A DNA stretch of 64,000 nt from Uranotaenia lowii. Taxonomy: Eukaryota; Arthropoda; Insecta; Diptera; Culicidae. Both the position numbers and the translations under genes were made by a program. The number at the start of each line of letters is the position of its first letter. Positions within the stretch are counted from its first letter, which is position 1. The stretch covers positions 276,373,913-276,437,912 of the forward strand of contig NC_073692.1 of the NCBI RefSeq assembly GCF_029784155.1, written 5' to 3'. The notes below the pieces were generated by a model, which searched no databases, was not told the DNA's origin, and was given only the letters and a program-made list of their open reading frames with translations. Below are positions 48,024 to 60,051 of the stretch, piece after piece.

Positions 48024-48139
48024 TAGTTTCTTAGAGTAACAGCAATTCTAGGTTTTCTGAAAACTAATTTGATACTTCTCATAAATGTGCAAATAACGAC
48101 CTCCCAATAGCAGAGAAACGCACAAAATAAAACTAGGTA

Positions 48140-50323
48140 GGGTAAGTGTTCCTAATGTGGCATGTGTACCTAATGTTAACATACTGATCGATTTTGCCTG
48201 TTTTTGACGTTATATTTCACTTATCACAATTATCAAAAAAAATGATAATGTGAAGGATCATGTGAACTTTCATTTTACAAACAAATTAGCTTTCTAATTC
48301 ACAAGATTTTTCGTAAAATCCGGATTGTTTCCAAGTATGTCCAACTTGAATGGAATTGTTAGCAAATTTCTTAAAAACGCCTGTTTAGAAATAGAAGATT
48401 AAAGCTGAATTTGTCTACCGATTTTTTTTAAATTTTTTGTCGGATTGTTTTTTTATCATGATTTTAGAAATAAGTATGTTAGAACGATGTTTTGTTCGTG
48501 TAAAAACTAAAAAAAGCATATGTCCACAATTAGGAACTCTATTTTCAATGTGTTCCTAATTATGTACATAGTCAAAGTTTTCAAAACTATATCAAAGTCA
48601 AAGAATATATTTGAAATAAATTTGATTGAAAGAACTGTGTTTTACATAATTTTCAACAATCTGTTAAAATTAACTGTTTTGAGCTAATAAAACATGATTT
48701 TTTTTAACTTCGGTATATCTCAATGCTTAAAATGTTAAAAAAATATTTTCGCCAGGTTGTAAGGAACGCACCTTTCGCGACAGAGAAGGAAACTATCAAG
48801 TTACAGAGAGCTTCTTAACAAGAACAGAATCGAAAGGAGAAATTAAAAAAATCTCAATAAATTATGTTGTATACCGTCTTTTCAGGCATCATGCAACACT
48901 TTTCAACTTCAATTGCTTCTTAAACTCTAATGGCCACTGATAATCCTACCGTTTGTACATAAAAAGTTTTAAAGTTAATGGGACATCAAATTAACGTAGT
49001 CAGAAAAATAATTGGTTTCACCAGTTATTTTTAAATTTACATAACATGCGATTTTCACCCTACTAGAAAAAGGGGTATCTAAGTTGCAAAAACCTTTGTT
49101 CTTAATGAAAAATCAAACAAAAAATTTTGAAAAGTTTTTAACATATTTGTGATGTCGTTAAGCATAAAGCACGATCTGCAGTTATTTAAGATTTTGTTAG
49201 AACTAAAGTTTATATTTTTTCATTTAAAAGAAAGCAGAAGGGTGCTGATGCATTTAGGGATAAATATTACTACAAAAATCTTACATCATATTCTAGCATA
49301 TGGGAACAAGATTTAAACTGTGAATCATTGATTTGCATGTCGATGCATTTTAGCCCAGACTGGTAACGGAATTTTAAAAATATTTATTTTAAAAAATTAA
49401 ATGATTGTTCGAAAAATATTCATACACCAACAGTGTTGATGTAGTTAGATAATATTTATTATTATTTAGATAATAAGTTCCATATAAAGTTTGTAGGTAA
49501 TATCACTAAGTCAATCCGTCCCATTGTGTAAAGTTTTTTACGGCATCAAAGATGTAAAAATTTCGATGTTTCGAATTTTCTATGAGATTCAAAAACTTCA
49601 TAAAACTCTCTCACGATGTGAGAAACTATGGCATCATCGTTTTTTTTATCATTAAATGATAATTTTAATCAATTATATTAAAATAAAAGTTAAACAAGTG
49701 TTGTGGTACCCAAATGTTGTTTCTAACAATGCTGTTGCATGATGCTCTGTTTAACTGAACTTATTTGTATCCATTACAATGAATTTTCTACTTTTTGAAA
49801 TATAATGAATGTATCCATTGGAAAAGGTAAAGTTTGAATTGAATTGAATTGAAATGAGCTCAATATTCACTATTTTCTTCAAAATTAGCGTAAAGGAATA
49901 TTATGTAGGTTTTAAATAGTTCTTATTTTCCTATTCATATTCCAAAAACGTTGTTATATTCATAAAAAGGTGAGTTTTAAGATTTTTCTTTTTAAAGTAT
50001 TAAAAAACAGACCCATATGCAAAATCAGGAACAAAAAGTGTAATATTTGGGTACGCGGATACATTTGTCCTCATATGTTAACATTAGGAACACCCATATG
50101 TTAACATTAGGAACAATTAGTGCCATATTAGGAACATCGACACACTTTGATATTTTTCGTAAATTAAGGCTTGAAATGATTATTTCAAACCAAAACAGAG
50201 TTCAGAAAAAAATTTGGAATTTAGTGACCAAAAAATTGTATATCTAAGTATTAAAGATTCGGCGCAATAATATCAAATCTAAAAACCTCTGACAAAATAT
50301 AGCGAAATTAGGCTCATTTACCC
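48140..50323. mobile_element. 2.18-kb TA-flanked non-autonomous element
   Basis: Flanked by TA at 48138-48139 and 50324-50325. The terminal sequences are gggtaagtgttcctaat and, inverted from the right, gggtaaatgagcctaat. A stronger internal inverted pair joins 48147-48184 to 50097-50135 (tgttcctaat...ggca...cctaatgttaacata). Near the right end a segment ending gttaacattaggaacac is duplicated in tandem at about 50074-50115. There is no transposase; the interior is AT-rich. TA flanks suggest mobilisation by a Tc1/mariner-type enzyme. Confidence 0.75.
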
Positions 50324-50478
50324 TAATTGTTTTGGACGACTAATTCAAAATTTTTGCTCGATACACCAAACTGCAGGTGATCCCAAATACATTATCAACA
50401 ACTTAAGAAGTTGTTCTATTACTTATAAGTAGATACACTGCAAATTTTTCACCAATTTCTACAAATGTGTTTTGATTA

Positions 50479-51679
50479 TTAAAGGGTGATACGGTCAAAA
50501 TTTGTTCAAGGGAAAACGCATGTACATCGGTGAAATCGTTTATATAAAAAATCAAATTAAATTTCTTTTTCAAGTTTAATTAGTATAAAATTCAGGAAAA
50601 ATATTCAGTTAGGCTTCCGCTTTTCCAAATCCGAATTTCCGGGCCTTACGCTTAACCCCTGCCATCAGATTTTATACAGCCACCTTCTCCACCTTCTTCT
50701 TTCAGTTTGCCTTGAACTGCTACTCGTCCTTAGCAGTTTTTTTGGTCTTCTTTACGTTCCGCTTGACAATAGCCCACTATTTCTCAATTGGGCGGAGCTC
50801 TGGCGTGTTGGGAGGATTCTTGTCCATGCGAACCACCAGCACGTTGTTGGCGGCGTACCACTTCATGGCCTTTTTACCGTAATGGCAAGATGCCAAATTC
50901 GGCCAAAACAGTACGGAACAACCGTGTTTCTTCAGGAAAGGCAGAAGACGTTTATTCAAACACTCTTTCACGTAAATTTCTTGGTTGACAGTCCCGGAAG
51001 CTATGAAAATGCTGCTTTTCATGCCGCAGGTACAGATGGCTTGCCAAACCAGATATTTCTTCGCGAACTTTGACAGTTTCATGTGCTTGAAAATATCTGC
51101 TACCTTTCCCCTTCCTTTTGCCGTTTAAAACTCCTGTCACGGAAGCTGATTGTAGTCGGCTTTGACGTAGGTTTCGTCGTCCATTACCACGCAGTCAGAT
51201 TTCGTCAGCATCGTCGTGTACAGACTCCGGAATCGCGCTGTGGTCTTCGTATTTTGTTTATTATCGCGATTTGGAGTCACTACCTTCTCTAAGTAGATAC
51301 ACCCAGCTTATTTGCGGCATCTCGGAGAGAGAGGTTAGGGTTTCGCTTAAAACTACCGGCAACTCTCTTTGTCGTCTCAGCGGCTTCCGGTTTTCGATTT
51401 CCCCTCGATCCAGACTTCCTGGCAGTCGACAAACGTTCCCCGAACACTTTAATTACATTTTTAACGGTTGATTTGGCAACTTATAGCAAAATTTTGAAAC
51501 GCTGCTCTTCTTCCTTGGACGGCATTTTGACAACTGAAGAGTGAATTCCAAAATCAAAATAGGAGCAATATTCTACACACACACCTTCAAAATGAGGGGT
51601 GTTCAGGTTTTTTGAATGCAAAATTGAAAGAAATGCGTCAAGTTGATATTGACCAAATTTTAACCGTATCACCCTTTAA
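50479..51679 (-). mobile_element. Tc1-like DD37E transposon with ttaaagggtgatacgg ends (1201 bp)
   Basis: Perfect 16-base terminal inverted repeats, ttaaagggtgatacgg, flanked by TA at 50477-50478 and 51680-51681; similarity extends inwards (tcaaaatttg against ttaaaatttgg). The flanking bases gatta on the left and taatc on the right extend the symmetry. A decayed transposase lies on the minus strand. Ends of this type are, to my knowledge, common in mosquito genomes. Confidence 0.9.
50777..51526 (-). pseudogene. Broken Tc1-like DD37E transposase with D-to-N change
   Basis: Begins MPSKEEEQRFKILL (ATG near 51526) and soon hits a stop. Next readable is VVMDDETYVKADYNQLP (first aspartate, near 51180), followed by a stop; then an open 101-codon part (50777-51082) with KKYLVWQAICTCG, FWPNLASCHY and NPPNTPELRPIEK. 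In the second catalytic motif the aspartate (WPDLASCHY in copies I know) is asparagine here, codon at 50897-50899, a single transition. Spacing from this residue to the E of RPIEK is 37. Several stops and frameshifts lie in the N-terminal half. The copy is inactive. Confidence 0.85.
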
Positions 51680-51681
51680 TA

Positions 51682-54023
51682 ATCTTATAAACCTGCACGA
51701 AAACTTAAAACTGATTTTAAGTCAACAAGTAAACTTTTCTTCCAGATTCAAATCTTGTCGACAGATTCTTGTTTCAGAGATTCAACGCTTGAAAAAAGGA
51801 ACTCTACACTTTTTTTTAATTTGAATAGATTAGGTAACAACATCTTTTTCTGGCATCATGCAAGAAAATCTTTGATATTGAAGATTTTTACTCATAACAA
51901 CTTGGCAGCAGAAAACTTCAATAACTTTTTTCTTCCGAAGTCAAAATCACTCGTGTTCTTGGAGAAAGTTGATTAACCAGTTAAAACCTTTGTTAACATA
52001 GTATCTCTTATATTCTACAGTTTTTGTTAGAACTGCACAATTTAAATTAGTTAATTTTGAACCATTTTCCAATGTTATCTCTAAAACAAAAGTTGATGGG
52101 TAAAAACTAATTGAAAATTCGGAATCAGTGCCCCAAAATTTATGTCAAAATAAACTCACATATTCTTTACATTTTGGAAAAATTTGAATTTTGTTGCATT
52201 TTACTCCAATTTTAATTTTAAAAAAAATTGCTAAAAATGAGTTCACAAGGTTTGAAAATCGATTTCTTGACTACTCACATTCTAAAATATTTTTTTTTAA
52301 GAGATTTAAACACATTGAGGACCAATGGTTCACCGGTGAGTGAACTGCACTTGAAAGCAAATCTCATATGTATTTTATTAATTTAGCAATGGAAGTATTC
52401 TAGAAAACTAAACACAACATTTTCGTTTACTCATAGAATGCTGTTTCCCGGCTTCGATTTTATTGCGGTCCTTAATGTGTAAGGGAGGAATAGGGATTCT
52501 AGATCCCCTTTTCATATTTTCATCACATCTTTTTGGGAAAATTTAGCAACTCACCGTCTTTTACCTTTTTTGGCAGCGTATAATTTCAAGTTTATATGCT
52601 CAGAAAGTTAAAACGAACACATGAACTAATGAACATGAACTCGTAGATGAACTAGAAGCATTTTCGTAAACGAAAAAAAAGATATTTTTTAAGTATAAGG
52701 AGACTTGGTCCTTCACTGGAGATTTGATTCTTTGTTCAGGGTGTCCTAACCCTAAGCAAAACCCAAAGATAAAAGAACCGTTAATATTTTTTGCCATATT
52801 AGTTCTCATTTCACAGTTTGTAATTATCAGAGAAAAAGAATTCTAGAAGTTTGTCTGCTACCCTAGAGTCATTGCATAAGGCGCAATTTTCTAGTTTAAG
52901 ATAAATATGGTATTTTGACTCATTTTTAACAGATAATTACTGGTTAAACATTAGTTATTGGACAGATATTTGTAATTTAATCATAACCATTCAAGACCCA
53001 TTTAATCAAGATCCATTCAGAAGAAAAAAAAATTCTTTTTCTAATCAATGGATCAATAAACCCATAACAGTTATCTGGAAAACATTCTCTTAAAAAAATT
53101 GAGAGTTTAATAGTGCTTTGAAAGTATGGAATAATGAAGTTGATATACTCTAATGATTGACACGTGATCTTCTCACTAAAAAAGCGACCAAAAATATTGT
53201 GTGCAATAGAGTGGCATGTCAATGGATGGATGGGAAAAATTTCATTATCGAATGTTCAAACACCGACCGTAGATAGGCCCAAAAACAGACTTTCGGAAAA
53301 TCCTAGAAAGTTCAATAAAGTCCCAGAAAGTCCATTTTTAGCAAAAAAAAAAAATCGGATTGACACACAATTTTCATGTATTTCTTAAACATTTGGCATT
53401 AACCCTTTCGGTGTTTTTTAAAATTTAAAGGTCGTTTTAGCATCAAAATTCATATTTCGATTTTTCCGATTTCACTTGGTCTTCCCTTTGGTGATTTTTG
53501 AGGGAAATAAATCGAAACTTTGAGCGGTTTGAGGCACCCAAAAATCAAGCTCAATTGAGCTGAAATTTTGCACAAGTCGGCTAATGGGTCAATCTACAAA
53601 ATGTATGTGGTCCGTTTAAGAACTTCTACCTGGCCCATTTGGCTGCCAACCTAATGCACACTCCCAAAAAATCATAACTGAAAACATCAGAATTTGAAAA
53701 AAAAAAAGTGAATGAAAGATATGAGTTGTCATGCCTTTGGGAGGAATTGCATGTAATGGAATCCTTTTGAAACTGGAATCATGTGTCATCAGCTTTTGTT
53801 CAATTTTCAAAGATTTTTTAATGCTATCGTTAGGAGAGTTGATTATTTATCAACATGTTTGCCATCCTTTAGTGTTTAAATTATTAAATCAACGAAAAAT
53901 GATTCGGTGCAAATAACTTTGTTTAACTTCTTTTTATCATATTTTTCCATAGATTTAAATAGTAATCAAGATTATTTGAACTCAAAACCATGTATATGTT
54001 CGTTAGAAGTGAATTAAATTAAA
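51682..54023. other. AT-rich spacer
   Basis: No gene recognised. Low-complexity AT-rich sequence with occasional short frames. The part 53400-53640 is less AT-rich and includes caattgagctgaaattttgc, which looks like dispersed-repeat text, without definable ends. Confidence 0.45.
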
Positions 54024-54278
54024 ATGAAATCCAAATTACTGACAATACGCCCTTACTATGTTATTTTTAGACTACTTCTACTAATGTTTTGTGATTCGCA
54101 CTCATACAAGGTAATTAATCATATGTTTCAACAAGAATGTCACCCCTCGTATTGCAAAAGATTGCTGAATAGAACAAATTCATTAAACCATTTGTTACTC
54201 TCATTACAACACAAACCAACGTCTACAATAAAGGCTGATTGTGATCGAAATTCGAGCTACCTCATTTGTCGACAGTAA
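54024..54278 (+). CDS. Hypothetical small secreted cysteine-containing protein
   Basis: An 84-codon ATG frame preceded by attaaattaaa, a good insect start context. The first 27 residues have a basic start and a hydrophobic run (VIFRLLLLMFC) ending DSHS, which could be a signal peptide. The remainder carries four cysteines (QEC, SYC, ADC, LIC) and is basic. No family is recognised, and there is no clear promoter or polyadenylation site. A chance frame in AT-rich DNA is a serious alternative. Confidence 0.22.
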   Translation: MKSKLLTIRPYYVIFRLLLLMFCDSHSYKVINHMFQQECHPSYCKRLLNRTNSLNHLLLSLQHKPTSTIKADCDRNSSYLICRQ

Positions 54279-56151
54279 TGATAAACCGGTATTATTTTTA
54301 TGAATGTAATTTATTGTTTGGCAGCTCCGACACGGTTTGCACAACACACACCATTCACTGGAGTGATTTCGTTTTCAATAACATTGATTTCAATTGTCCT
54401 TGTTAATTACAGGACAGTGCGGTGGTGCACATCAACGAAACATTCCGGAAATGAGCAGCAGCAGCAGCAAAAAAAATGGATTGATTATGAGTTTTTTTAT
54501 GCTGTTTTCTGCTTCCTGCTGTGCATTTTCACTGGCCGGGAATGCACATCTGTTGACAATTGTAATATGATTAATTAAAAACAAAAAGTTGGCGAGCAGT
54601 TTTCGCGAAATACTTGCATTGACGCTCACGTAGTTCGCAAAAAAGTGGCGTGTGGCGCATCGGATGCAATAAAATGCTTTGATTTAATTTTTTCTAGCAA
54701 AAAGTTGCAGATAAACATTTACCACAGTGCTAATTCAAAAATAATTGCTGATAATTTTTGCGTTAAATCGATAGAAATGTGAATGTCTTTGACGCGAAGA
54801 ATTCATAATCCAAAAAAAATACAACTAAACTCCAAGAAACCATACAAATTGTGCCAAATCGATTGTATCACTATAAATGTCGTAACCTCCAGCCTAGCTC
54901 TAGGAGATACGGTTAGCACCTGCTGACAGGCTCATTGCCTTTTTGATATGCCACCCTTCGAATATTTTCCATTTGAAGTTTCTTTCCGAGAAAGGTAATC
55001 GGGGACACAGGTAATAAAGAAACACAAGCTCAACTCTCACCTCTGTCTTTTAAATCTTCACAATTGAATATATTTTAATTTCAATGATTATTTATGTCCT
55101 TTAGAAAATTTCGCCATATGAGCGGTGTGTCACACATTACCCTACTGAAAAAAGACACCCCTTTTAGCAACAACTTTCCAGAAGTTTCATACATCAAATC
55201 CAACAAAAAAAAACCTCCTAGTAAAGGGATGCGTCGTAATACCTGAACCCTTCCAACGAATAGCAACTTTCATAAAATAAAAATCGATTATGCCAATCAA
55301 TCCCCAACCGTGAGTGAACCTGTTTACCCATATCAAAAAGCAATAAGAAGCCGCAACTTCCCCTAATGCAATCACGGGAAATTTGATTTCATTCGCCGAA
55401 ATTTCTTCATTCAATCGGAAGGTATTGTAGCATTCGTAACAGTGAGAATCTGTATCTTAAGCTGTATTTTGATATAACGGAAAAATTGAATATTGTCATT
55501 TTGTTTAATTGCTGTTGAAATCCTCGAAATGTTTGATGTAAAAGGGAAAAAAAATTGTAATTTAACACCCAAATTTGCTCAACTCGCAAATAAAAATGGG
55601 TCTGAAAGTTATTTCAAGTATCGATGAATTTTAACCTTCAATACTAAAATAGGAGAAAGTGTTAATAAATCCGCTTACAGCCGTTTGATGAAATAGCTGA
55701 CAAGAAAACATATCTTATCAATGTATTTTAAGGGTACTTTGCTTTGAACCTAATTCATGAAAGAATTTTATGAATTTACAAACCTAAAAAAATCAAAAAT
55801 TCATACAAGGATTTGATACCTTTCGATGTAATATTATGACTTTTAAAACTATGCGTAAAGAAACTCAAATCAAAAACTTAGTTGATGTGTGTGTATTATT
55901 CAAATTAACATAAATGGAAAAACAGATTCAAGCTTTTGCGAAGGCTTAATAATGTTGAGAAGGTGGAATAAGAATTTGTTTTTGCCGTCATCATGTTTGT
56001 AACTGCCGTTATCCTAAAATAAATAGAGAAAATATATGATTTTGATCATTCAAACTTCGAATTTAAGCTCTAATCAACATCTTAAGAGTGAAGTGGAGAT
56101 CACAAAACAAACAGATTTAATAGAGTTCTTCCTTTGGATGAACAGGTTTCA
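54279..56151. other. AT-rich spacer
   Basis: No gene recognised. A cag-type trinucleotide run (agcagcagcagc) is at about 54452-54467. Confidence 0.45.
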
Positions 56152-56554
56152 TAAAGCATGGATCACTAGAAATCTGGACGCGTTAAAACGGGTCTATCTC
56201 GGAGCTATATAAACGAAAAAAAAAAAGTTTTACCATCAAAATGTAGGGTTTTATTGCATTTCAAAGGAAAAATAAGAAAAAAAATATTTCGATGTTTTTT
56301 TGATAAAATTTCGAACTTTTCGTCAAGAACACCTCATCAAAGTTTGGACACCCTATTCACTGACCTCAGCGGCCATTTTGTTCCACAATCTCTTCATCTC
56401 TGTTGCTTCCCGAGTCGTCCATTCTTCTTCATCTTCTGCTTGACAATTGCTCAAAATTTTTCGATAAGGCGGAATTGAGGGCAGTGGGTTGATGTCCTTT
56501 TCAACAATATCCACCCGTTGGCCGAATACCACTGTAGTACCTCCTAGCTGTAGT

Positions 56555-58631
56555 ACCTCGATAGAATCGTTAGCAGAAAAAAATTGGATCTCTACTTTTG
56601 CCAATCTGGATATCGACAGTGCTCTTTCCATATTCTATGACCACCTTTGGGGTATACTTCGTGAGTGCACCCCTTCCAGACGACCAAACCGACATAAGCC
56701 GTTTAAGCTCCCTTGGTGGAACTCGGAACTTCGTAGAAGCCGCAACTCAGTTCGGAAAGCCCGGAAACGTTACTTCAAGGATAAATCTGATCATAACAAG
56801 ACTATCCTATCTGGTTTAGAAGTTGAGTACTCAACCCTGCGAAACACTGCCTTCAAACGATACATTTTAAACATCGAACGCAACGTAAAGCAAGATCCAT
56901 CGAGTTTTTGGAAATTTATGAACAGCCGCCGCCTCAAAAATACGATTCCATTTTCTGTATCGTTTCATGGACGCATCTCGAGTAGCATCAGGGAATCGGC
57001 TGATTTATTTTCGGAATTCTTCAGCAGTGTTTATAGCTCGTCTAATCCTGATTGCGCTGATACCTATTTTGGAACTCTACCGAACTATGACGTCAGGCTC
57101 CCACAACCTCTATTTACCGATCAGGAAGTGTTAAACGTACTCAGTTCGCTCGATCCATCGAAAGGTCCAGTTCCAGATGGCATTCCATCGTCATTGGTTT
57201 CGAGATTAGCTGTATCTCTTGCAACACCGCTTTGTTTAATTTTCAACCGATCAATCTCAGAAGGTGTTTTTCCTAGCCATTGGAAAATCGCTTCTATATC
57301 GCCGATTCATAAGTCTGGGAATGCGCATCGTGTGGAAAACTACCGGCCAATTTCAATCCTCTGCTGTTTTTCAAAGGTGCTTGAAGTTTTGATGTTCGAA
57401 AGGCTCTATTCAGCAGCTACTCCGATACCAGCCGAAGTCCAGCACGGGTTTATCCGGAAGAGATCAACGTTGACCAACTTGATGTGCTATGCCAGTGACC
57501 TGCATACTGCAACTGATAAAAAACTGCAAGTGGACTCAATATACGTCGACTTTGCCAAGGCCTTCGACAAAGTACCTCATATGGTCGTGATGGAGAAAAT
57601 AAAACGCTATGGTTTCCCTGAATGGGTAAGCAAATGGTTGCACTCTTACCTGCTTAATCGTCAAGGCTTCGTAAATATCCGTGGAATTCACTCCACTATG
57701 TTTACTATTCCGTCTGGTGTTCCGCAAGGTACTCACTTAGGACCACTTATTTTCGTGATTTTCATAAACGACTTAGCAACCGTTCTTCAATCGCCAAAAC
57801 TACTGTTCGCAGATGATTTGAAAATCTACCGGATCGTTGACTCAAGAGTGGACTGCGCTGCCCTCCAAGAAGACATTAATAGACTTCTCGCATGGTGTGG
57901 AAAACATGGAATGGAAGTAAACGCTGATAAGTGCAAGTGCACCAGCTTTTTTTAGAATCAGAAACTCTTTGGTCTTCGATTACGCTTTTGGTGGCACTCC
58001 GCTCGAAAGAGTTGTCACAATTAAGGATCTTGGAGTAACCTTTGATCAGAAACTCTCGTTTAATCAGCATATCACCTCAACAACAGCTAAAGCCTTCGCT
58101 CTGTTTGGATTCCTGCGACGAAATACATTGAGCTTTGAGGACCCATACGCTCTTGAGACAGTGTTCTGCTCTTTGGTGCGAAGTGTCTTGGAGTATGCGG
58201 CACCAGTTTGGGCACCCTACCACTCTGTCCATATCGAACGAATCGAACGAATTCAGAGAAAATTTCTTCGTTATGCGTTGCGTCAACTGCCATGGCGAGA
58301 TCCTGTAAGGCTACCACCCTACCCACAAAGGTGTGCTCTTTCGTCTATACCGTTGCTAGGCCAAAGAAGAACATATTTGCAGCGAATGTTTGTATACGAT
58401 ATCCTGACAAACGCTGTAGACTGTCCACAATTGCTCCAAAGCTTGAGTTTGCACGCCCCAGCCCGCCGTTTGCGTAATCAAACCACCCTTTGGCTACCTA
58501 GAAGCAGAACAGTTTTTGGACAAAACCACCCGCTGAATCGATGTTATCAAGTCTTCAACGATGTTTCACACTTGTTTGACTTCAATGTATCCAAATTAAT
58601 GTTTAAATGTGCAACACGTAACGTTCTCTAG
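56555..58631 (+). pseudogene. LINE ORF2 remnant: reverse transcriptase, CR1/Jockey-like
   Basis: Open from the truncation point to TAG at 57953-57955, then continuing one frame over to 58631. Reverse-transcriptase motifs in order: HWKIASISPIHKSG, YRPISILCCFSKVLE, VDFAKAFDKVPH (about 57542), SGVPQGTHLGPL (about 57713) and FADDLKIYR (about 57806), with both catalytic aspartates intact. The frame break is a run of seven T at 57948-57954, where six would restore continuity. Downstream is the usual C-terminal region (TIKDLGVTFDQKLSFNQHI, ALFGFLRRN, YALRQLPW). The clade is not certain: the motifs fit the CR1/Jockey group. The apparent ATG at 56489 lies in flanking transposon DNA read antisense and is not the LINE's own start. 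Confidence 0.9.
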
Positions 58632-58717
58632 TTTTAACATAGTATTCATTTAAACATAAGTTAATTTTAATATTCGGTCTGTATGGCAGCAGTCAAAGAC
58701 TTAAATAAATAAATAAA
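56555..58717 (+). mobile_element. 5'-truncated non-LTR retrotransposon (LINE)
   Basis: Inserted in DD37E copy B with a 6-base target duplication, tgtagt, at 56549-56554 and 58718-58723. It ends in a short taaa repeat (58702-58717) instead of poly-A. It starts within ORF2, with no endonuclease domain, so it is 5'-truncated as usual for target-primed insertion. The empty site is preserved in copy A (46062-46085), which confirms both borders. Confidence 0.93.
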
Positions 58718-59636
58718 TGTAGTGGCAGCATGCCAAATCTGGCGAAAACTTTACTGGTCTTTTGTGAGATCTATCTAGATCGAAAAAAACATTTTTTTAA
58801 TGCACTCCTCCTTGTACATTTCGGAGTCCATGGTCTTGTTTTTCACAAAAACCGGGGTTTTTCGTCCGCAGCTGCAAATACCTTGCCAGATCAAACACTT
58901 TCTTGCCAACTTATCGGCAAAAACGAATTCGAACCTGGCGGGGACATCACCCCGACCAGTGCAGTGCACCACTGCAGTGACTTTATAAAATTTTTGGCCA
59001 GGAATCTGCCCAAAATCCATCTTCACGTACGTGTCGTCATCCATGAGGATGCATCCGTCGTACTTCGTTGGAATCTTGTTGTATAACTTCCGGGCACGTC
59101 CTTTAGCTACTAAATTCTGCTTCAATGTCCGGTTTGGTTGCTTACTGGCCCGATAAGATCGTATTTCTTCGCGGAGACTAGTCCTTCTGACGGTGTACCG
59201 GTCGACGTTGAATTTCTTGGCGATGTCGTAGTCCGACTACCCTGTGTTTGCCTTGATCGTTCTCAACACCTTCAAATGCAGTTTCTGATTCTTAGGTCCA
59301 CTATAACGCTTGGTATGAACCTGCTAATCGATAGTATGCATCTGACGGAAACGTTTGAGAACGCTGCACACGGTTGATTCGAGCATTTTTAACCATTTCG
59401 CGATGTTTTTAAACCGACCACGTCGGTTTTTAACGTGGGTGTCCAAAATTTATTTTCGTCTCGCGGCTTCCATCACGTGTAACTTTTTTGAAACAAAACG
59501 AACCGTAATGAAATTTTCAGCACTGATAGAGGAAACATTTCCGAACAAAGTACTGTCAAAACATTCCAGATCCAACAACTAGGAGCGCAATGGTATAATA
59601 AACAGTGCGTCCAGATTCATGGTGATCCATGCTTTA

Positions 59637-60051
59637 ATATGTAAACCTTAACTTTTGTTTTATCCATAAAATTATAAATGTAGATTTATATAAAATCACA
59701 ACTTTGTCGTATGAAAGATTTTTTTGTTTGGCCCAATAAGAACTTTAACACTTTCATGTCATTCGTGTCTTAGTGAAAGATTTTAGTTTCAAGCATTTTC
59801 AATGAAAATATACTGAAACATTGCAAGAGAAACCAAAATTTTGCTTATTACAATAATAGGCGCATTTATCCCGCATGGTTTGTGGTTCGGCAATTTAGAC
59901 AACTGTTATAATAAAATTGTTTTCTCGAAAACTGATGTACATTTCGACATAAAAATTTCTGCAATGTATAGAAAACAGATGTCTATAATTTGTAAATATA
60001 CACATATTTGGGGTAATATTTAAGAAAATCATTAATAGGCGCATATGTATA
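59637..60051. other. AT-rich spacer
   Basis: No gene or repeat recognised. Confidence 0.5.

Larger units (their letters stand above)
56353..59473 (-). pseudogene. Broken DD37E transposase, copy B (interrupted)
   Basis: The N-terminal half lies at 58718-59473 and the C-terminal part at 56353-56548. Motifs: MDDDTYVKMDFGQIPGQKFY (first aspartate; this segment is more complete than in copy A, which has lost about 30 bp here), RKCLIWQGICSCG, SPDLACCHY, and the terminal MKRLWNKMAAEVSE. It shares with copy A the TAA seven codons after the ATG and the TAG before SDYDIAKKF, so both copies descend from an already defective source. The PIEKFW motif is shifted by a small deletion. Confidence 0.88.
56154..59634 (-). 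mobile_element. DD37E transposon, copy B, split by a LINE
   Basis: Same inverted ends as copy A (aagcatggatcactagaaat on the left, aagcatggatcaccatgaat from the right), flanked by TA at 56152-56153 and 59635-59636. Without the LINE it is about 1.31 kb. The LINE sits at 56555-58717 inside the transposase gene, just past the codons for the second catalytic motif (CCHY). Confidence 0.92.
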
